Positions 12,054 through 23,268 of a stretch of 64,000 nucleotides of DNA are shown in pieces; the first letter of the stretch is position 1, and each line of letters begins with the position of its first letter. Location: positions 26,676,720-26,740,719 of the forward strand of contig JANAVB010009598.1 in the NCBI GenBank assembly GCA_029216955.1, given 5' to 3'. The DNA comes from Iris pallida. Lineage: Eukaryota; Streptophyta; Magnoliopsida; Asparagales; Iridaceae. Made by a program: the position numbers and the translations under genes. Below the pieces are notes generated by a model. That model was given only the letters and a program-made list of their open reading frames with translations, ran no database searches and was not told where the DNA came from.

Positions 12054-12903
12054 AAGTTGCTTCAAGATATTTCTGCTCCACCTTAAAAGAGCTCCTTATC
12101 ATCTTTTATCTTATTCATTTTTGTAATATTTTCACAAGAAATGAATGAAATATTTATTTTGTGATCCTATCATTTATTTAGAATAAACAATAGGTATGAG
12201 ACAGAACATACTTATCAGACGTTATATGAACATGACAAGTCTTTTAAACTCAATACTTTGTATCTATCCAGAGGTAATATGGACATGATAGATAATGAAA
12301 TCTTATTTTCTGTTTTAGAGTATACAATACTATCAGAGGTAATATGGACATGACAGCATATAAAACCTCAAAGAAAAGTAGATTAATATCTATGTAGAGG
12401 TCAAATAGACATGATAGATAGGAAAAGCAAGTAGATTTAACATTTATCCAGAGGTCTTGAAAATATGATAAATAATAAATCCAACTTTTTAATCAATTGG
12501 TAAGATAGAAGATTAAATTTTTTCTCCAAGGAGACAAGTTAATTAGCTTAACCAAACCTCGGTAGCTGGGGAATAAGAAGGTAGATATCATGAGAGTATT
12601 GATGAAAGAATGAATGAACCAACATATCTTTCGGAAAAAGAAAAATGTTAATTCAATTCCATAATTAAATGGATGAATCTGATGTAATGAACGGACAGGT
12701 CTTTTCGGGAATAAACAGTTGTTTTCAACTTCAAAGACTGGTTCATTAATAGATCTCTCCTATAAATAGGTGAGAACTCTTCGTAACATTTCTTTCTTAT
12801 TTCCACTCCTCTATCGGAAATGTCTTCCAAGGATATGTAGCAAAAGAATAAAGTCTCCTGAAAAGTTGAGAACATCATCGAAACATATCCTGCTGAGTCA
12901 ATT
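12054..12903 (-). other. Element Z 3' noncoding region with shared repeat array
   Basis: Between the 3' end of the PMD gene and the last recognisable Z coding frame there is no RT, RNase H or integrase. A possible poly(A) region for the PMD gene lies at about 12125-12150. At 12269, 12333, 12394 and 12447 there are four copies of a motif close to CAGAGGTAATATGGACATGA, about 60 bases apart, plus a weak copy near 12205. W has the same motif six times at 36864-37326. A minus-strand frame at 12648-13169 shows no domain. Confidence 0.65.
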
Positions 12904-13251
12904 ATGTTAGACCCAAGGATCATTCTTAAATGGCTCAGATTCACCATCAGTTTGAACCATATCAACTGAGAATATTTGTCCAGATTCATCATAATAACCT
13001 CTTTTGACACACGAGGAGTGAGATATATCGGATTCGATGAATTGGATTTCTTCTGAATCTGATGATTGTGAAGAACTAGAAGAGAATTCTTCTTGAATAT
13101 CGTCATTAAACATGTAGGACGGGTCATATCCCAATCCATGACGAGTCTTCTGGTAAAACGGATCACCACATAATGGTAGTCGTCTACCTTTGCCTTGATT
13201 GAGACCTTGCATAGTCTTCAAATCATATCCCATATTCTGGATAATCTTGAG
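12904..13251 (-). pseudogene. Element Z second G-patch-like segment and acidic tail
   Basis: The frame contains MGYDLKTMQGLNQGKGRRLP and then GLGYDPS, the G-patch pattern of an MGY start, spaced glycines, a basic turn and a GLGY close. G-patch segments bind nucleic acid and occur near the protease in some retroelements. A Ser/Asp/Glu-rich tail follows, ending DPWV and a stop. In W and V the matching stretch continues (EPWAQ..) into reverse transcriptase; here it stops. Confidence 0.6.
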
Positions 13252-13254
13252 AGA

Positions 13255-14262
13255 TTATTGACTATATCTGTCAATTCGGATTCTTCCTTTATCTTTATCT
13301 CTCAAATCATCTGTCTGAGTAACAGGGATATTTCTAGCCGTGCCAAACACAATTTGGCGTTTGTTTTTCTTATCAGATGGAACCACGAAATAAGATTCTT
13401 CGTGACGTCTATAAGTTACATAAGCTTGCGATGGAGCAACTACAGGAAGAAGATAGGGAGAATATGTTAAGAACTTTTGAGCATAAGGTCCAACATCAAC
13501 CTGAAGAGGAAAGGAATTTTCCTTATAGTTAATGTATAAAGTTTCTTCTGGTTCTATGTCGTCTTTATATTGATGACTTTGATTATTAGCAGATAAAGTC
13601 ATTCTTTCAATAAACTTGACAGCTATATACTCGAAAAGGAAATCTTCATTGATATCAAAAAGTATAGAATGATCAGTATTTACATCATTTACAATTTGAC
13701 TGCTACGCTTCGGATTAATCACTAGTGGACTATCATCCGTCTTCTGCGTAGATTTGCCAAGATTGACAATCAATGGAGGTTCTGGATCATTCGTACGAAA
13801 AGTACGCCCTTTAACCTTGATCACAAGAGGTTGAACTTAGCTTTTAGCAGGAACATTCACTGATTCCTCAGATGAAGCTCGAGTTCTTCCTTTAACCTTG
13901 ATCATCAAAGGTTGATTGTTGACAGGTTGGGGTTGGATTCGCCCTTTGACTTTGATATTCAAAAGTTGCTCTTCTGGCGGATCTTCATTAATAGGCTGAT
14001 CTTCGGCAAATGATCGATCTTCAGCCATGTCTAATATTTCCTTTACATGTTCTTGTTTGTAGAGCCTTGAATCAGAAAAATAGGCTTCAACACCCTTGAA
14101 AGGATTGATATCAGCAAACTCAGTCTTTGTAACTCCTTGGGAATCCACATACTTGAAGCATTGGTAGAGAGTTGAAGGCACGATATTATGCTCATGTAAC
14201 CACGGTCTTCCAAGAAGGATGTTGTAGGATACGTCTGAATTAATAACATAGAATGTTGCCAT
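13255..14262 (-). pseudogene. Element Z protease C-terminal half and basic linker repeats
   Basis: The frame begins within the protease, with SYNILLGRPWLHEH (residues typical of the part after the flap), then a conserved FADINPFKGVEAYFSDS stretch. After that come repeated units near PLMIKVKGR (at least three, with two weaker PLIV/PLVI copies). A stop lies at about 13834-13836 between ORFs 13837-14262 and 13255-13824. W and V have equivalent units in the same place (PLTIRLP, PLKIRLKGKPP). The later part has no match I recognise. Confidence 0.65.
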
Positions 14263-14280
14263 AGTTCGAAGATCACCAAT

Positions 14281-15687
14281 TTAAATCTTCAGACGAATCT
14301 TCCCCAGTGGTTTACTCTTTCCAGAGTTGAAACCAACTATTGTGGTACTAGTGTAAGTCAAGTCACTAGTAGGAATCCTCAATGGTCTTAGCATACTTTG
14401 AAGAATTATGCTAATGGAAGACCCAGGATCAATGTAAATTTTGTCAACTTCAATGGATTCAATATACCCAGTGTAGCACAAAGGCCTGTCATGCTTATTA
14501 TGCTTCAACAGCATATCTTCTTGTGTAAAGGTGATGTTGGGAATTGTTTCCATCACACTATAACATTGTGGGCATGACACTGGTATATTGTCAGGAGTCT
14601 TAAGTTGAGCTAAGAAGGAATCAGCTTGCAGCAAAGCTTCACTCAAAGTTTCGCAACTTTCTTTAGAAAGGAGAAGCAACTCGAAGATAGATAATCTAGC
14701 CGGAGTATTAGCTAACTGGGCTAGAATATCAAATTTATAGGGTTTCATCACCACCCTCTGACTGGAAGTAGACTTCAACGGGACGTCGAAGCGTACTGCC
14801 TTCTGTTTTCCCTTTTCAACCACAGCAGGAACAAGAGACGGTTGAGTTGATGGTGTTTTAACATTCTCAGCTTCTTTGGAGGATCCCTCATAATCTTTGT
14901 GGTACTCTTTCCCAGATCTTGTACCAGCAAAGGTTTCTTCTTCAGACTCAGAAGAAGGAAGTACTATATTGCAGGATTTAATCTTCATTTCCTTAGCCTT
15001 CTTCTTATAAGGATCGTTATGAAGAACCTCAGAACCCAACCCAACAGTGGATTTTTGACCTTGAATTTGTAAAGGAAGTCGTATTCCTTTATCATAATTC
15101 AAACCTTCTGCCTTTTGAAAATCATAACCCATCTTCTTCATAAGAAGGATAGATTGCTGACTGTACAAGTGAGTAGGCAACGGACTTCTAACAGGTGGTT
15201 CAATAGAGGAAGAAGAAGATATCTCTGTAACTACAGAAGAATGAGGAATAGAGTTCTCTGTAGCTACGGGAGGAGAAGGATTCGGGATACGAGGAAAAAT
15301 CCCTATAAGGGCTTTTTCATAAGCAGTAAAGACTTGTTGTGCCCTGTATAAGGGAACACTATTCATGGCTAGCCACTGCTGATGAGTAAGCTTGAGCTTG
15401 GCAGGAGGAGCCAGACTTGGAGGACATATGCTCAATCCTCTCAGTCTATCTTCCAAAGGAATGCCATCCCATACATGATCCAAATCATCAGGATTTGGAA
15501 TAACATGAGAAATCATGTTACAGGTTTTGACTTTCTTACCTTTCTTGGATTTTAAAGTTTTACCTTCATCTTCCATTTCATGTACTAAGTCAGGATGTAC
15601 CCACATAATTTTACCATTCTTTAATATGAGAGGCAGCAATCCTTTATTTTCCTCCCTGGCATGCAGAATATTCACAATCTTCATCAT
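14281..15687 (-). pseudogene. Element Z gag end, extra G-patch segment and protease N-terminal half
   Basis: An uninterrupted 468-codon frame. It opens with the conserved IMWVHPDLVHE stretch, followed by about 130 residues absent from W and V. These include a first G-patch-like motif (MGYDFQKAEGLNYDKGIRLP). Then comes the helical KFDILAQLANTPARLSIFEL region that precedes protease in this lineage, and the protease active site IDPGSS. The frame ends at a stop after LGKIRLKI; the protease continues at 14262. Confidence 0.65.
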
Positions 15688-15723
15688 CGCTTTCGGAATT
15701 GGGATAATTCTATCTGGTACTTG

Positions 15724-16578
15724 TTATGGAGGAAAATCTCCAAATTGAAGAGAAACCATATTGGTTGTAACCGTATGGTCATCATTGGTTAAAGCGATAG
15801 CACCACCATTTATCAGCTCTTGGATTTTCTTCTTCAAAATATAGCAAGCACTGGTAGGATGATTAATGTATCTATAATAGATACAATATTTGGGATTTTT
15901 AGTCAGATTCACCTCATTAGGCCTCTTTGGCTCCGAAATCTGGAGTTTGCCACTCTTCACCAGATATTGGAATATCCCTGGGATATCACTTTCGTCAAAA
16001 GAGTATTCTTCTTTTGGTCTGGAAGATTCCTGATTATTTGGCGTCGTTTTATTCTTGGAAAGATTGACCATAAGAGTGTCTTTTCCTTTCATATTATGAT
16101 TGCCGGAATTATTACCAGGATTACCTTTCTTTCCTTTATCCTTTGAGGCAAAAATCATCCCATGTTCACGAGCCAACCTACCATTGGTCTCAGCAGAAAC
16201 TGCTGCTATGATAAACGAAGCCCAATCTGTGAATTGGGAATCCGTGAAGACAGCAATAGATGGTCGCAGATTCATCTTACATTTATCAATCAGCGCTGAA
16301 TCTGGCATACCAAGGGGCATCTTTAGAGTCGCCTGTCGGAAACGTTCAATGAACGTTCGAGTATCTTCTTTCTCCTTTTGCTTGATTTCTATTAAGGAGG
16401 ACATGTTCATGTCCATACCTCCTTCATAGAAACGGGAGAGAAATATTGCCTTAAATTCATCAAAGGACGAAATACAATTGTCAGGTAAACTACGATACCA
16501 GTCGTAAGCTGAACCCGTCAAGCACCCAATGAATACTCGAGTGAGAAGAGCATCATTTTTCTGCAAATGTACAGTCAT
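15724..16578 (-). pseudogene. gag: Element Z gag: capsid core and nucleocapsid, after CACTA insertion
   Basis: The frame includes the retrotransposon gag core (GSAYDWYRSLPDNCISSFDE, then FLSRFYEGG, then ERFRQATLKMP) and a Zn-knuckle-like segment with CIYYRYINHPTSACYILKKK. The corresponding CHYH..H..DCY in W and V is more regular, so the knuckle may be decayed. It ends at a stop after FGDFPP. The 5' part of the same gene lies beyond the CACTA transposon at 21305 and upward. Confidence 0.75.
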
Positions 16579-16588
16579 AATATCAAAG

Positions 16589-16591
16589 TAA
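16589..16591. repeat. CACTA target-site duplication, left copy (TAA)
   Basis: TAA before the element matches TAA at 21302-21304. Three-base duplications are the rule for CACTA transposons. Confidence 0.85.
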
Positions 16592-16611
16592 CACTACACC
16601 AAAATAAGCCT

Positions 16612-16935
16612 TTTGGAATGGAGGAACTCCGTTCCAAATAATTTTTGGAACGCCTATATTGTGTGCCTATTTTTGGGCTGCCAAATTTCTTGGAACGGAA
16701 CTAAAGCGTTCCAATAAACGCATTTTGGAACGGAATTAAAGCGTTCCAATAAACACATATTGGAACGGAATAAAAGCGTTCCAGAATATGCATATTGGAA
16801 CGCTTTAGTTATGTTCCAAATTTGGAACACCACATTTGCGTGCCTAATAAAGGGTTTCATGCTGGTTTCTACTACGTTAACTGGAACGGCAAAAAAATGT
16901 TCCAATGTTGGAACACCATAAATGTGTTCCTAACA
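16612..16935. repeat. CACTA subterminal repeats
   Basis: TTGGAACGGAA..AAGCGTTCCAA units occur many times in both orientations within 350 bases of the left end. A few copies lie near the right end (21120-21290: TGGAACGC, GGAACAT, GTTCCAAA). Subterminal arrays of this type bind the TNPA-like protein in CACTA elements. Confidence 0.8.
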
Positions 16936-17344
16936 AAGCATTTTAGAATATATATATTTCCCATTCACAGTAACGACTAAAAAGTGTACCTGTAGCAAAG
17001 CGTTCCTAACCAAAAAATTCAAAAAAAAAATTTGCACCAATTAGTGGAATGGCTAAAAAATCGTTTTATTTTTTGAGGGAAAAAAATCTAAATAACATAG
17101 AGAGAACATATTACAATATAAGTGGTTATGCTACATTTCAAGAAAATCTAAGAAAGTTTGTAACAAAGTAACAATTGACAATATGTTGCAATCTTAAGAT
17201 TTTAATGTAACTCATTTAAACGAAAGTAAACGAACTTCCAACCACAGCACGTACAAGTACATACAAAATAGTTCATGTTAAAGCTACATTGTTAATACAA
17301 CTTTACTAAACTATCATGCTAAAGTAATGTTCGAGATATGTGAA

Positions 17345-17430
17345 AACACTTTGAGCAGCATAGACTAATCTCTTCTCTGACGCTTGACGTTCTTGTTAGT
17401 AATCGAAGACCTGGAACGGAGATTACCGAG
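17345..17430 (-). pseudogene. Possible last exon of the CACTA gene
   Basis: On the minus strand a short frame reads RSSITNKNVKRQRRD and then a stop, with a basic KRQRR cluster. It lies downstream of the TNP2 fragment. It could be the terminal exon of a deleted transposase gene, but this is weak. Confidence 0.25.
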
Positions 17431-17617
17431 TAAGCAAAAATGTGATAACCTGCAAACATTTCAAATATTGTTTAAAATCATGACAATAATTTGACCACAA
17501 AAACTTATTCATTTAATGAGACACAAAGAAAAGAAAATAATGCCAAAATTGGGGATACTATCCCCTAAAAAGTTTAGTAAATGCCACTCTAATTAGAAGC
17601 AGTAATTAGAGCTTGAC

Positions 17618-17884
17618 TTAGCCAGTTTTCTTTCTCAATAAATTAAGTAGTAACACTTTACCTGGATATCCGGAGGACTTCTTTGTATGTCCCAATTTCT
17701 TCAACAAATGAAGGCTGATTTCATCGAGATCTATGTGTCCCTTCGAATTCGTACAATGCTTACATGGGCATGGAAATTGTGTTTGTCCGGCTGCATTCTC
17801 CTTAACAAAATTCACAAACTGTTGAACACCTTTGATATAACTTGTACCACCCCTTTTGCTCATCCACGATTTGTCCAAATTCAT
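17618..17884 (-). pseudogene. CACTA TNP2-type transposase, N-terminal fragment
   Basis: The 88-codon frame starts MNLDKSWMSKRGG and holds the transposase-associated domain. Visible are DKSWM, a YIKGVQQFVNFV helix, a CPCKHC Cys cluster and DEISLHLLKKLG. This domain opens plant TNP2/TnpD proteins, which are usually several hundred residues long and carry the catalytic domain further on. Nothing of that domain follows, so this is a deletion derivative. Confidence 0.8.
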
Positions 17885-18729
17885 TTTTAGTTGTAGAATA
17901 GGTGCTCAATCCTACAAGATGTACAATCATTTATCAAGTAAAATTGAAAATAAAAGCAATATGAAATTGAAACTAAGAAAATTATTTCCTATTCTAATTT
18001 ATCAGTGTTAATTGTTATTTTTATAAGCAAATAGAAATGTGGAAAAAAAATGTACAACTAAAATGCAATTCATATTCATATATACAGTAATATTGTTATA
18101 GATTTACTACATTTCAGATATTCATCGTCAATTTCATACATGAATATCAGCAAATGTGCATTACCACTTGGTTAATGGTCATCCACTTGTCATACATTGA
18201 AGGTGTTGAATGAGGATATGATGATATATAGAAGATGTTCGGACAAGGTTTGGGTATGTTGTGACCCAATAGATGCACCGATTAGGAGTTATAGGATTTC
18301 ATTTAGAACAAATGCTCGAACTAAGAATTGACCTAAATGAATATGGATCAAGGACGTGAAAAAAGGATACAATTAGTTGCTAATCTTATGAGATGAATAG
18401 GGATAGACCAAGGTATGCTTGTAGCAAGGGAGTGAAGAAGGATACTCTAGTTGGTAATGACGTAATGTTGACAAGGATATGGAATTAGCTGAATGGAAGA
18501 AAAGTATTCATGTAGCTAAGCCTGTAACGACTGGGGTAAGGGTTTGGTAGTGGTATGGTGTTCAATCATCTACTGGAACAAGTATCATAAAAGCTAAGAA
18601 ACTATGAAAATTATTCTGCTAAAAAAGGCTCAAGACAAATACAATGACAGAAAATCTAAAGAAAAGAAATAATAACGAGTTTGAAATTTGGAAAAAAACT
18701 AAATGGAAAGCTCCAGTTGAGAATTTTGG

Positions 18730-20700
18730 GAAAATCATCTACCTTGAGCAGTTGCACGATAGATGGAAGAAGCTGCCGTGAATCCTGAGACAGTGCAAAA
18801 GGTGAATATCAAGCAAGAGTCCTAAGCAAGATTCTCTCTTCAGGAAACTGTCAAGAATGGTAAATCATCAGAAACAAAAATTTCAAATATTCATGAAACT
18901 TGAATAATAATAGATCATAAGCAAGCTCAACTATGGCATAGGCCCAAACAGTAGAATTTGATACAAGGAACAAGTATGTTGGTGTGCACTTTGTTGGCAG
19001 TACTCTGACGATTTCATACTTATTGGGTATGCTTCTATGTAACAGGGGATACATTATCTCAAATTTTTGGCTTAGTTATATAATCATTTTTTTGTTGTTC
19101 ACCTTTCAATTTCAGTTTGCTTTCTGCCTTCTTTACCGTATCTTGGTATAGTGCTACCTTCAGACTTATCCATTTTGTACATCCACAAACATCATCATCC
19201 AGGCCTCTTGCGGAGTCAGTATCAGAAATATCCATGCAATTCACATTCTTATTAATTTCTCTTGGCAGGTGGACATGGATATAGATGATGTAGTGTGTGA
19301 TGTAGAAGAGCCAAATAAGTTGCTGCAGAGAGAAGATTTAAAGATGAAAGATACAAAAATATCAGACAATGCGCTCGATACTGGTATGCAGTGAATTGTT
19401 TTGGCAATGGTGTCTATGAAGTGCACTTACTATTTATGAGTTTCTATTTTTTTACTGCTCTTCAATTTGTTAGTTTATCAATTAAACATCAGCCCCTTTT
19501 GAATGTGATTTCAATATGCACTTGTGATCATCCTGGTTTCTCATTATTATTTGCTGGCTCATAATATTTGGCAAGAACCTTTGGTGCTGAGACACACATC
19601 TGTTTTTAGACTTCTATACATCTCTCCTGAACAACAAGGAAGAGAAAATTGAAATAAGCTGCAACTTTTTCCAAGAGAAGAAATAACTGCAGCTTATGTT
19701 TCAATGTCTCTCTTCTTTATTTCTATGTGCTATGAAGATCGTGTGATTCCTTGGTTAATATAATGATTCTTGCTTCTTCCTTTAGGATATTAATTTACCG
19801 CTCTTTGCAAATAATGGTGTTGTATCCTATCAAATAATGCATCATACTCTACTCTGTTATACTATAATACAATGATTAACAATACATGTAACCAATTATA
19901 AAGTGTGACCTTTAGTGTGTAGTTTGGATCTTTTCCTCCTTTCCATGCATTATCATGTAGTTAGTTGATATATGTAACCAATTTGCTCAGCAAGAATGAA
20001 TTTGGAAAATGTGACCGGCTGTTAAAAAAATCTGACTGGAGAATTAGATAAATATGTAATAGGAGAATATCATAACAAGGTTTCATATGCAGAAGATAAA
20101 TATGTAATAGGAGAGAAATGAGAACGGATTTGTAGGAAATCAAGAAGAAAGCAACATCTTGTAAAATAAATTCATATGCATTCCAAGATATACCTGAGAA
20201 TTTAATGTGCACTTTGTAAAATTAGATAAATTCATCTTGAGAATTGATTTGATAATCAAACATATGTACAGACAAGTATAGACAAGTAATCAAACATATG
20301 TGAGAGCTCCTATCAATTTCAGTTTATTGAATATTTTCTTTTTTGCATATGAAGCATCTAAAGTAATCAAGCAAGAGTCCCAATCCCTGAAGTTCTCGGA
20401 AGAGGATCCTATCAATTTCAGTTTGCATATGAAGTTTTTTCTTTTTTGCTTCTTTTGGGACTTGAAACTTGTCCAAAACATGGTTGGAATTGATTTGATA
20501 AAAAAGATTATAATGAATCAAAGCAACGAAGAGATCCAAAAACCTTGTTTTCCAGATCCAAAATCTTTTTCCCACCAAAACCTCATTCCGAAATCTAATT
20601 TTTATCAAAACACTAAAAAAAATAGTAAAGATCCTAATTAGAAAACACATGAGCAAGTGTATATGAGGATTTGAAATAATTTTTAGGGTTTTTTTTCCAT
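18730..20700. other. CACTA interior, possible captured sequence
   Basis: This stretch has no long frame. On the + strand 19270-19380 reads as a possible exon: TTGGCAG acceptor, about 38 open codons (DMDIDDVVCDVEEPNKLLQR..), then CTG|GTATGC donor. On the minus strand 19059-19244 encodes 61 codons (MNCMDISDTDSARGLDDD..). A short direct repeat (CCTATCAATTTCAGTTT) lies at about 20308 and 20408. CACTA elements often capture host exons, but I cannot name a parent gene. Confidence 0.3.
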
Positions 20701-20759
20701 CTAAGAGGATTTAACCCTTCGATTATTTTTCGGATTTAAAATTAATAAGGGCATACAAT

Positions 20760-20960
20760 ACCTTAGATCCCGACGGCCGAGATCCTGATGAAGATGGAGA
20801 AACTTCTGACCCGATACTTCAGACCCCGACGGTCGTGACCCCGCCGGCCGAGGAACGGAGAGAAGGGGATGGCGAGTTCCAGATCCCGATTGGCCGAAAC
20901 TAGCGGCCCTAAAATGGAGAGAAGGGGACGGCGAGGCTCCAGATCACGCCGGCCGAGGAT
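20760..20960. repeat. GC-rich subterminal block of the CACTA element
   Basis: Repeated CCCGACGGCCGAGATCC, CGCCGGCCGAGG and GGAGAGAAGGGGA units stand out in an AT-rich element. GC-rich subterminal tracts are common just inside CACTA ends, near the transposase promoter. Confidence 0.55.
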
Positions 20961-21301
20961 GGTTTTGCCGCGCGTTCTTTTTTAGTTCCCGCCAAGATGG
21001 AGAGAAGGTTTGGAAAAAAAGAGATGGCTGCCCTATGCGTGCCAATTCTAAAAAAGGAACTGACGTTTCCTTCTTAGCACGTGGGTTCACGTGAGTTGAA
21101 CTTTTAATCTTTTGAACGGATTTGGAACGCTTCTTATGTGTTTCAGAATAAATATTTATTATTCGAATGAAAAGAAAAAAAAATTGGAACATTTTTTTAT
21201 TCTGGCACGCTTTTTTTTCCGTTCCAAAACCTAGGCACGCTAAATAGGCGTTACAGATTGAAATATGCCTAGTGTTCCAAATTAGCTATTTTGGTGTAGT
21301 G

Positions 21302-21304
21302 TAA
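21302..21304. repeat. CACTA target-site duplication, right copy (TAA)
   Basis: It matches 16589-16591. Confidence 0.85.
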
Positions 21305-22239
21305 TTGATATACTGACTAGGAGAAGCCTTTCCATCAAACAATATTATTGACTGTGGCTTGAATTTCAGTGGAAAGGGTACATCATTCCAATGAGGAGGA
21401 TAAGGTTGCTTAATTCCTAACCTCTGGAGTTGATCCTTTTGCTTCAAAACTTCAAACTGTGCTTTGAGTTCACGTACTGCTTGAATGGCTTCGCTGGTTT
21501 GCAGAAGCATATTTGATTGAATAGTTGTTGGATATACCGTAATCCCCACCAGAGATGGTACAACTTCTGGAATTATGGGATCTGGAGATGTAGAATTTTG
21601 GTTAACAGCAGGCTCTTGAATATTCAAAGGTATATCAGCCCCTTGACTATCTTGAGTTGGTGCTGCTACCTGTACCGGTGTTACAATTGCCGGTTGAGCA
21701 GTTTGCTAAGCCGTTATTATCTGGTGCATGCTTTGCATCATGTTAAGCATGTCTTTCAGTGATTACCCAACGGCAGTGAGACGTTGTTCTGTATTAACAG
21801 ATGACGTCTCTGGTTCATCTCCAATAGCGTAGGATTCAACCTCTCTTGAAGATATAGAGGGATTAGTATAGAAGTATGAATCGACACTATCAGTTTCAGA
21901 CTCAAGAGATTGAGTACCCCCAGCTTCAGAATCAGAAGTCTGCAATTGTCTTTGTCTTCTTGACCGAGTATTCTGATATACTCCTTCAAAAGAATTAAGA
22001 AGTCTGTTGAATTTTTGTTGACCTGGGGTTTGGGACGAGTTTCGTCTAGGACGTCGTCCTCTGTTGGTGTGAGATGCCTTATTGACTGATGCATATGACA
22101 ACTCATCAGCTTGTTGTTGGGGCGCATTAAAATTCAATCGATCAAAAACTGACCGTTTGGAAGCCGAAAAATAACATTTGATCACAATCTGGTGACACTC
22201 ACAATGGTGTTTTTCTTGGGGGAATATCACCGGAGATTG
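21305..22239 (-). pseudogene. gag: Element Z gag, middle part
   Basis: The minus frame follows the first gag frame after a stop at about 22240. It keeps a conserved Cys/His-rich stretch (CECHQIVIKCYFSAS), an Arg-rich segment (RGRRPRRNSS), an acidic Ser-rich segment, and then QPYPPHWNDVPFPLKFKPQS..LFDGKASPSQY leading into the capsid core. Stops occur at about 21763 and 21706. The frame is cut at 21305 by the CACTA element. W and V have the same order of segments. Confidence 0.65.
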
Positions 22240-23265
22240 TCAGTTCTTACGTTTTTGCATTAGCAATTCACGTAAATCAGAAGGAGTAGAAGGAGTAGTC
22301 TTCTTTATTATATTTGGGGTAGCAAAACGTTTAGTCCCTTGTGTATAAAGAAGATTACTGGCTGCATTCGCAGAACCAAACTGTACATTCCTACATGTTT
22401 GGAGTTGTGTGCGCAAATCTTGAGATTTTTTAGCACGAAGGACTCCATTTTTATTGCGTATGATTTGTAGGTTTGGTACTTTGCGTAGAACAGTAAAAGA
22501 AGGTTGTTGGTGTAGAACTGAAGTTTTACCAACAACATTTTTATGCTGTATGCATTTAGGTACATTCATATTAGATGTAAAAACATCGTTGCGAATTTTA
22601 TCTACACTGTCACAGACAGAAGACTTACCTTCATGCGTAGAGCGTAAAAATTGATTATCTACCACGTCACAGATGGAAGATTTTTCTTTATGCGAAGAGC
22701 GTAATTTTTGTGTGTCTACCACGTCACAGACGGAAGACTTATTATTACACATAGAAGCACAAGCATTAGAGTCTGCCTCATTACAAATGGGAGACTCATT
22801 CTTACGCACTGAGCGTAAAATTTGGTTTTTACCCACTGGGTGTAAAATATCATTTTTACGCATCGAGCATAAAACTTGGTTCTTACGCAGTGTGCGTGAA
22901 ACCTGATTATCTTTACCGTCACAGACGGGAGATAAATTGCCACACTTAGAGTGCAACGCTGAAGTAAGGACTGCCTCATTACGAACGGGAGCCCCTACGA
23001 CAGGAGTGGGAAGAATTCTCTTGCCATTAGAAGCAACAGAGAGATCAGAAGCTATTTTGGATTTAGGAATCCAAACTTTTTGTGCTTTGCGAGATTTTTG
23101 AACATTGGAGCAGCGAGAACCACCCCCAGTTCGGAGCATCTCTTCATAAGCACTCTGGTCGAAGTGTACAACCAGAGTCTTCTTTGTCGATCCAATCGAC
23201 ACATCATCATATTGAGCAATTGCCTCCTCGTCAGAGGAGAAGGTCGTCCCCAGCAGAGTCGCCAT
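22240..23265 (-). CDS. gag: Element Z gag, N-terminal part with repeated unit
   Basis: The chosen start is the ATG at 23265, giving MATLLGTTFSSDEE, because W and V gag begin with the same block. This ATG lies 3 bases from the LTR and its codons include the primer binding site. An upstream ATG (23337) lies inside the LTR. The VVHFDQSAYEEML motif near residue 35 is shared with W and V. From about residue 115 to 250 the protein is a degenerate repeat (RKNQ-LRS, EKSSICDVVD). DNA of this part carries several GAGCGTAAAA copies, the motif of Z's LTRs. A stop follows at about 22240. Confidence 0.65.
   Translation of the reverse strand: MATLLGTTFSSDEEAIAQYDDVSIGSTKKTLVVHFDQSAYEEMLRTGGGSRCSNVQKSRKAQKVWIPKSKIASDLSVASNGKRILPTPVVGAPVRNEAVLTSALHSKCGNLSPVCDGKDNQVSRTLRKNQVLCSMRKNDILHPVGKNQILRSVRKNESPICNEADSNACASMCNNKSSVCDVVDTQKLRSSHKEKSSICDVVDNQFLRSTHEGKSSVCDSVDKIRNDVFTSNMNVPKCIQHKNVVGKTSVLHQQPSFTVLRKVPNLQIIRNKNGVLRAKKSQDLRTQLQTCRNVQFGSANAASNLLYTQGTKRFATPNIIKKTTPSTPSDLRELLMQKRKN
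23246..23264 (-). promoter_or_regulatory. Element Z primer binding site
   Basis: On the minus strand TGGCGACTCTGCTGGGGAC begins 4 bases after the LTR. The TGG start and position fit a tRNA 3'-end complement. W and V have the same 17-18 bases. I think tRNA-Arg is possible, as reported for Ogre-type elements, but I cannot confirm it here. Confidence 0.65.
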
Positions 23266-23268
23266 TTT

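Larger units (their letters stand above)
16592..21301 (-). mobile_element. CACTA (En/Spm) DNA transposon, defective
   Basis: The ends are CACTACACCAAAATAAGC and GCTATTTTGGTGTAGTG, giving a 15-base perfect terminal inverted repeat, with TAA duplications outside. It interrupts Z's gag between ..SQYINY and ..MTVHLQK; the reading frame on the two sides is otherwise continuous. Subterminal repeats and a TNP2 N-terminal fragment support the class. The transposase body is missing, so it could move only with help. Confidence 0.95.

Noticed and set aside
12648..13169. 173-codon minus frame that might be a polymerase remnant
   Set aside because: It overlaps the G-patch frame in another phase and has no RT, RNase H or integrase motif.
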